NCBI RefSeq assembly: GCF_010093815.1
Contig: NW_022985550.1
Coordinates: 943,074-1,007,073 of the forward strand
DNA from: Pseudovirgaria hyperparasitica
Lineage: Eukaryota > Ascomycota > Dothideomycetes > Acrospermales > Acrospermaceae
Direction: 5' to 3'
Length of the DNA stretch: 64,000 nucleotides
Below the pieces are notes generated by a model, which ran no database searches, was not told the DNA's origin, and saw only the letters and a list, made by a program, of their open reading frames with translations. Positions 57,599-64,000 of this stretch are shown here, piece after piece. The first letter of the stretch is position 1, and every line of letters begins with the position of its first letter. A program made the translations under genes and the position numbers.

Positions 57599-59700
57599 GA
57601 GTGTGGGCGACGGACAGAAGAGAGATTGGTGTCCAAGAATCCATCAGCCCCTTGAAAGCTGGGTGTTTGGCACAAGACATACGAGATAACCTCAAAACAG
57701 GTGCCTGAAACTATTTGGGATGGAAGTGGTCACAATATATGGCTCAATTGCTTTCAAAACCAGGGCGTTAGATATCCGGACATGGAAGGAAATGCCTAAA
57801 GCAGGAGATAGGGTGCAAGGAGCCGGTAGATGCTGCACTATACTGTAATGGTCTTCAAAGATGGCTGACATATGAAAGCACGTATCTTACCCAGTGAAAA
57901 CAAAGTCAACCACATCTTGCAAAGTGTGACGTGTGGCACTTGGCTCGGTAGCACATCCGCAAGTCTTCTGCATCTAAGCCCCGTGGCTTTGATCAAATAT
58001 CGTCGTGTATTACACAGGTCATTGCCTTATCAAAACTCAGTCGTGTGGTTCTGGTGGGACGCAGTAGGATTTTTCCAGACCTCTCAGTTTTCAACGGAAC
58101 GTGATTCGTGGAGCTGGAATCGCTACCAGATTAAGACATCGTATTCGACTTCTGCGAGTGTTGTGGGGTACCGAGATGTTTGAAGGAGCCAAAGCTCGTT
58201 CATAGCATTTACCCATCATGACGTCTACGTTTTCAACCTCCCCAGACCCTTCCCTCCCGAGGTCACCAATATCACAAACGACAGATTCGTTCAATTCCAA
58301 GACTGGGCTCAGTCGAATTCAAGTCACTCAACACAGGTGTATTTACTGGAGAGCCGCATCCTCCAATACCGGAATGTTCCTTCACCACTAGCATCAAATT
58401 TGGGAAGTCTCACCACCACTATTATTGTGTTTCGTGTACTCAACCAGCCGTATAACACACGACTCATTAACCCTACCAAAACACCTATCTGTGCTGAGAA
58501 GTACGCTATTCTTCCTGCAAGGTTCCACACTTCATGAGCCAGATCTTACAATATGATGCGATCGCGTATCACGCGAGCCGGTTTACCCGCTTCTGGCCTA
58601 CCTCCACAAATGCCACCGACCGTCTTTTGAATGCCATTCTCTTGTGGCTTGTCGAGACAACGACTAAGAGTGGTAAACATATTCTTGGCAGACTGTCCAA
58701 TCTAGGTTGTATGAGTATGCTTGCTCGATATGTCCAGACGAAAATACTGTATCGATGCCACCTTCCGTTCTTATGAACGACTTAGTATGGCATCTTGTAT
58801 ATTCGTGCATGTCTATGGGGTATCAAGAAGAGCTTTGCACGCCTAGTCATGAGCATATTCTTTAGAAGATCTTCAGGGTCTCTCAACAATCCTCTTCTGG
58901 CTTCACGTCCGCTCGTGCAGAATCTTGTGCGGTCTACTGAGTCGACATGACTGTGATATCCATCTCGAAACATTGGACCCACTCTACTAAGTGCATAAGA
59001 CGACTCGAAACTGGTTTTCTACGGAGTGACTGCTGCAATAGCAAGATTTTGAACTATCAATAGCGCGAACATCCATCTGACTGACTCTTGGCATGGATCC
59101 TAATGGCTTGAGGAGACAAGGTGAAGGAGTCATATGATGCTACACAGATGGGTGTTTGGCTGTTTTACGAGAGTCAGTGGGTTTTATTGTCAGTCAAGTT
59201 CTAGCCATGGCGGCAGGGTCTATACACGCCTTGAAGAGTCCAGGTCTGGCAGTGTTGCGTTTCCGTCGATAGCACAAAGTCATGAACTCATAAGATATGA
59301 ACTAAGCTGTGTGGCGCACCAGGGAGTTCCAGGATATTACGCACTGCTCCTTGACTTTAGTAGCTGAATGTCTGTCTCTACAGGGGCTTCCTTTAGAGTA
59401 TTTTATGGATGCGCAAGCCACACTACTTGGACGCACATGGCGTAGACTTACCAGTACTAAAACTTCGGCCCATTCCCCGCGAGCCTCACAGCTGGCTACT
59501 CGTTAGGGACAATATGGCTTGGATACTGCAGACGGAACAATGGGGGACCCTGCAAGAGAACCAGATGACAAGATCTATACTGAGACATCTTCCCCCCCCT
59601 CTTCACACGGGCGATGACGGGGGACTGCAGCATTCTCAAGCATTCCTGGAGCACCAAATGCTATCCGGTACTTCCGATCTAACGGTCGCGCATACGGATC

Positions 59701-59760
59701 TACTACACTATATTGTCTCGTACTACACTATATTGTCTCGTACTACACTATATTGTCTCG
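59701..59760. repeat. Tandem repeat, three exact copies of 20 bp
   Basis: The unit tactacactatattgtctcg occurs three times in a row without a mismatch. It lies outside any supported gene. Perfect identity implies recent expansion. Confidence 0.95.
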
Positions 59761-62700
59761 AAGACTGGTATACGCCGTCAATCGCGTGAAGGTGCATGGA
59801 CTTAGAAGCGGGCCAAGGCATGGTCCTTGGACAGTGTTGAGGTTCCAACCGGGCTGTAGAATGTGGCTTAGTCATTACGACGTACAAACCTGAAATTTAG
59901 ACATGGATGATGCCACCTTGGGTGCCATCTATGCCCCATATTGCAATTTGACGCGTGAACCCCGGTCGCGCGTCCAGAACTAATATGAACAGTATCGCCA
60001 TCAGTGCATCTGAGGCCAGAGCCTGGATGCTCGAGTCGCTATCCAGCTGCTTGTCGATCCCTGCGTACAGTGTAGAAGACCGATTTTGGAGCTAGACCCA
60101 CGCAAGGAGCTCCCAAAGATGATGAACGGTAAGGTGGAACATGGCATGGTACAGAACGAGATACGAGACCGGACGAAGCACCACAACGGCGCCAACAGCG
60201 CTAGCAACGACACAGGAGCCTAAATGGTGCAACAAACTAAACATGCGGACGCGGATGAATGGGATATAGCGAGCAAAAAGGAGAGAAATGAGCGTAGATT
60301 GCGGATACAAAAGGAGGGGGATCTACCATGAACAGATACAACTTGGAAACCGGGGACGGAGAAAGAGAAGGAAGAGTCATCGAGTCAGACGACAGGACTT
60401 CTAACAGGCAGTCGTCTGCAGCTGGCAAAGCAGCGAATGATGCGAGCGATGCAGATGCCGTTTGCGGCAGAAGAGCAGCATCAGCAGCACTAGCCTTTGA
60501 CGCCTAGTAGATCTGAACCCATGCATGATGCCGCCGTAGTGTTGTAGCCAGGCCAGGTCTCGTCTGTGAGTGGATGGGAGAAGGACGGCCCTTGTCCTCG
60601 TCCAAAGTCATCGAGTGATCATGGGACATGGACATAAGCAGTGTAAAAGCGAATAATCATTATTATGGGATGTTTGCGAGCTGCTAGGGCGCTGAAAGGC
60701 CATATACGACTAACTACTGGTCCGCGGACGACTCGCTTCATCCCGCAGGGTTTACTGAATCGACCAGAGACCGCGATCTGCTCCAGTCAACGATTAGTGG
60801 GTGGTGGTGGTGGTGTCCCAGTGGGGTGGCTTGATGAAGGTGAGAGTCGGGGCCGGGGATTATCTACTGTCAACCTCAGACGGCTGCTGACAAGGACACT
60901 GCTACTGCTTCTGGACAGTGTTTTGCTTTGCCCACTGCATCGAGCACTGCCTGGGTACCCTGGAAGTAAAGGCAGCCGAGTGCAGTTGAATACATTGTTG
61001 GGATCCCTGAATGTCTCTCCATTCAACCATGATCAGGCTTCACGACATTGCGTATTAGACGATCATCCATGCTGGCGGCAGCGGCTCGGCGCATCGTTAT
61101 GTGGGGCTGCACTCATAGTGCTCCATGGCTTTTCTGAATCTACCTTTGTCATGCAGCTCTCCAGATGACCTGCAGGCTGCAGTAAGCTCTTCACTAGCCT
61201 GTAGGCCTGCTCTGGAAGTGAACTAATTCTCCTCACCATCCTACTCCGCAGCCAATCTGAGACTATCATTATTGATGGTCATCGCTATCGCTTCCACTGT
61301 TGCACGCCTGATACGTAGAGGCAACTATTCGTTCGCTAAAAGGACCTGTCAGGATCGCCCTTTGGCATCTGTCCTGTACTACCTTGTTTCTTGTCGTATC
61401 CAGCTGGCTAAACCATCCTGATTCTAGGGTCATACTCGAGGAACGAGTCATGGTGCGGGGGAAGTATCGTAATCACTTACAGTTTGCGTATCTATCCTGT
61501 CTGCCACCTTCCGATCGCAAGATTTGTTAATCCGCTGGTGGGTACGTCTTTGATGTTAACATCATGCTCGGCGTCAAATACAGGCCACTCCATCTGGGCA
61601 ATGTTCTTCGTGGTGCAGGCGGCGCAGGTGCAGGTGCAGGTATAGATGCAATCGATACACATATAAGGCGCTAAAACGATGGCGATCTGAGCGGGAGTCC
61701 TGCCGTCCGCCAGGGTGGCCTGCTCGCGCTCGCTATCCATGCCCTGGTACTGTAATAATGAACGCTCGTTATGATATTCACCCGGACAAGTGCACTTTTG
61801 GCCAAGAAATACCTGTTCAGGCTTCATTATACACTCAACATTCTTCTTCACGGGCCCGCTCTCGGGGCTTGTTTATGTTAATCACTCTCGAAAGCAGGGT
61901 GACGAAGACTGCAAGCCGATACTTACTTTTCCCACTGCTTCTCTTGTCTGTTCTCCATATCCCGGATAGAGATAATACCGAGCGCCACTTGATGTACCGT
62001 GTTTGTCTATTCGTGAGTTCGCTGCATGCTTTTTAAACAAAGTAATTTCCTGTATCGTATGCCATGTCTAGTATATCGACTTCTCACATGAGGGTCTTAA
62101 GGCATTTGCTCGTCTATCGTCTTTATCCTAACATTTAGACCCTCGATTCCAATGTGACACACCCTCCACAGTCTCGAGCTTTACGGCCGCTGCTGCCGTT
62201 GCCGTAACCCGCAGCCAAAGCAGGCAGTAGTAATAATAGCTGCCGTGAGTGAACGGAGGTTGTAGTAGATGTCTGTGGTGCCGTTAACGGCCTATCATTG
62301 CACAGGGCCTACTCCACCAGTTCGCCCGTGCTGGGTTGCTTTACATCTATCCTCACCCACACCCCTTACGCAGCCCTCCTAATATCGCAGCATCACGAAC
62401 TCTTTGGCACTTTGTTTTTGTCGTGCGTCTAGGGGGGTGCGACTGGTCCCATTTGTGCATCAGCTGCAGCCCTATAACACACTATTCTCCCTGTCAAACC
62501 TGCGGGTATCTCCCGCTGTTGGGGCCGCCTAATTACATGCCCCCAGTCCCGTCTCTTGTGGCGCGCTCGCTCAACGCAAGCCGGACCGCTCGTGCTTCCT
62601 CCAGTATACTTCCAGGTTTCACCACCAACGGCTCTCTTGAAGACCCTTCGCCGTCTAGGGTTGATTTGTGGAACATACTGCTCACTCTGAGACGTCTCAC

Positions 62701-63043
62701 TAGTCTACTCTAAGGTGCGCAAGCTTTCCCAGCTCTCACATATTGCTTGTCATTTATTATACTCTCGGTATCGCGACAGTGGTGACTTCTGCCACCGCGC
62801 GGCCAGGCAGCTGTCCGCCGACGGGTACATCCATTCTTTCTGCATTGCTAGTTTTGGGATCTGCTTGGCTCCGCACCAAACTAGGATGTCTAGGCGATGT
62901 CTGAGGCGATCACCCTCTGTGGCTCGTTATCATACATGGGATATACCAGGATAATGAATACTGATGAGCGGAGTAGGCTGTGTGAACGCGTCGTCGTTTT
63001 TCTGGGCTGTCACTATCCGTCGAAGAAAGAGGCAGACTGATAA

Positions 63044-63082
63044 TCACCACCATCATCATCAACGTCATCGTCATCGTCATCA
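63044..63082. repeat. Trinucleotide microsatellite (CAC/ATC/GTC)
   Basis: An imperfect run of caccaccatcatcatc followed by gtcatc repeats. Confidence 0.8.
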
Positions 63083-63344
63083 GACACAAATTCTCTCCAT
63101 CGCTAAGACCGTTAGATTGTTGATGTCTAATTAGCAGACGAACTAATAAAGCAGCGTAGTCTAGTATTAGTTGAGTTTGCTTGTTAATAGTCGTTGAGGG
63201 GGTAGTAATAGAGGCGAGAGAGCGTGTGCAAGTTGGGTGGCTTCGGTCGCGGCTAGGCTGGTTAGGCGGCTTGTCTAGTGGGTTGCCTACGCCTACTTAC
63301 CTTTTTGCCAGTGCCACTCCGCAAAGCAACCTTGTGAACGGCCC

Positions 63345-63410
63345 TGCCTGCCTTGCCTTGCCTTGCACTCACACACACACACACTCACTCACTCACACAC
63401 ACACACTCAC
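63345..63410. repeat. CCTTG and CA/CTCA microsatellites
   Basis: Three CCTTG units pass into alternating ACACAC and CTCACTCA blocks (cactcacacacacacac, actcactcactcaca). Related CACT/TCAC steps continue to about 63485. Likely in a promoter or 5' leader. Confidence 0.85.
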
Positions 63411-63962
63411 TGACCACTTACTCACACTACTCACGCTACCCATACTACCCACACACTTGTTCACTTACTCACTTGCTCACTTGCTCATCAAGCATCCTCC
63501 GCCGTCCGCCGCCAAACTTACCACTTGCATCTCCTGGTCCCAGTCTCCAGACAACCAGTCGCAGCATTCGCTATTATTCCCAAAACAGCAACTTGCATCT
63601 GCCCGACTGTTGCAGGTCAAGCCTTTTTGTCTCAACCATCTTGCTACTGCTTTTGCCAGCTAGGGTCGCTCGGTCACTCTTGCCACGCCGCCGCTATAGA
63701 TCCGGATCCCACCCTGTTGCTGTTCCACTCCGGGATCGTGCAGCCACGCCTCTCCTCCCCACCGCGTCGTCGTCCAACCATCACCAACCTGCATCTTCGC
63801 TAGACGTTGATGTCCTATCGCGTCGCTCCGCGTTCTAACACTATCGCGACGACCGTATCATCGTCGCCAGTTCTTCTCGCACGCCTCGCGACTGCTTCGT
63901 GATCCCGCCGGGCACGTCAACAAGAGCCGTCCAGCTCCGGGACAGCTCGTTGCCTTTTTGGC

Positions 63963-64000
63963 ATGTCCTCGATGTCCTATCATCCAGTATCGGCATCTCT
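63963..64000 (+). CDS. Possible start of a gene running off the right edge
   Basis: The last 38 bases open with ATG and read MSSMSYHPVSAS without a stop. The ATG follows ~3 kb of pyrimidine- and microsatellite-rich sequence of leader/promoter character. Twelve codons are too few to name a product, so this is only a candidate start. Confidence 0.3.
   Translation, partial: MSSMSYHPVSAS

Larger units (their letters stand above)
57599..63962. other. 6.4-kb region without recognisable genes
   Basis: I searched both strands and found only frames of 60-167 codons with no family resemblance. They include 58530-58324 (-), with one hydrophobic stretch (AYFSAQIGVLVGLMSRVLYG), 59409-59789 (+), which contains a tandem repeat, and 61851-61492 (-), with a Cys/Thr-rich patch from a simple repeat. 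From about 60.5 kb the + strand becomes pyrimidine-rich with several microsatellites, as in long promoter/leader regions of regulated fungal genes. Non-coding RNA genes cannot be excluded by eye. Confidence 0.6.

Noticed and set aside
58324-58530. Minus-strand frame with a hydrophobic helix
   Set aside because: A short frame with one TM-like stretch and no conserved motif; candidate extra exons did not produce a convincing protein.
61492-61851. Minus-strand frame with a Cys/Thr-rich patch (CTCTCAACTT)
   Set aside because: The cysteines come from a GCAGGT simple repeat, and nothing else supports a gene.

Overview
The window is nuclear DNA of a filamentous ascomycete (Pezizomycotina; Dothideomycetes is my tentative guess). 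The genes are intron-rich. Introns are about 45-130 bp, with GT(A/G)NGT donors and CTAAC/CTGAC-type branch points. Genes are densely packed on both strands, and one end of the window carries a typical fungal PKS-NRPS hybrid. Two AT-rich islands (about 11.2-11.5 kb and 41.2-41.5 kb) interrupt otherwise balanced sequence.

Layout. 1-11151: the 3' part of a PKS-NRPS megasynthase (KS-AT-DH-MT-[silent ER]-KR-ACP-C-A-T-R), cut by the left edge. An AT-rich island and about 1 kb of non-coding DNA then separate it from housekeeping genes: an HST3/HST4-type sirtuin (-), Mediator subunit MED16 (+), an unknown mitochondrial membrane protein (-), a verprolin/WIP-like actin regulator (+), a TMA17/ADC17-like proteasome chaperone (-), a rhomboid-family membrane protein (+), a mitochondrial 4HBT thioesterase (-), replication initiator SLD3 (+), an RWD/Prp3-C protein (-), a Cys-rich single-pass surface protein (+), MIX23 (-), DNA ligase I (+), CCR4-NOT subunit CAF40/RCD1 (-), TRAPPII subunit TRS65 (+), an Mpv17/SYM1 protein (+), phosphoglycerate kinase (+), proteasome subunit SEM1/DSS1 (-), IML2 (+), a 14-TM MFS transporter (-), the DEAD-box splicing ATPase PRP5 (-) and SF3a66/PRP11 (+). 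The last 6.4 kb (57.6-64.0 kb) has no convincing gene, only simple repeats and perhaps the long leader of a gene whose ATG may be at 63963.

How the genes relate. Apart from the megasynthase, this is core cell biology in mostly divergent or convergent pairs. Some pairs are functionally suggestive: PRP5 and SF3a66 both act on the U2 snRNP and share a 341-bp divergent promoter. DNA ligase I has a MluI cell-cycle box upstream and an in-frame upstream ATG that adds a mitochondrial-type presequence. The sirtuin next to the megasynthase belongs to the H3K56-deacetylase family. No other biosynthetic gene, cluster regulator or trans-acting enoyl reductase is present, so any rest of the gene cluster must lie to the left. 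I found no CRISPR array, no intact transposon and no rRNA or tRNA gene that I could support. Exon boundaries were read by eye from splice consensus, frame continuity and family conservation. All multi-exon models given below keep the frame from start to stop.
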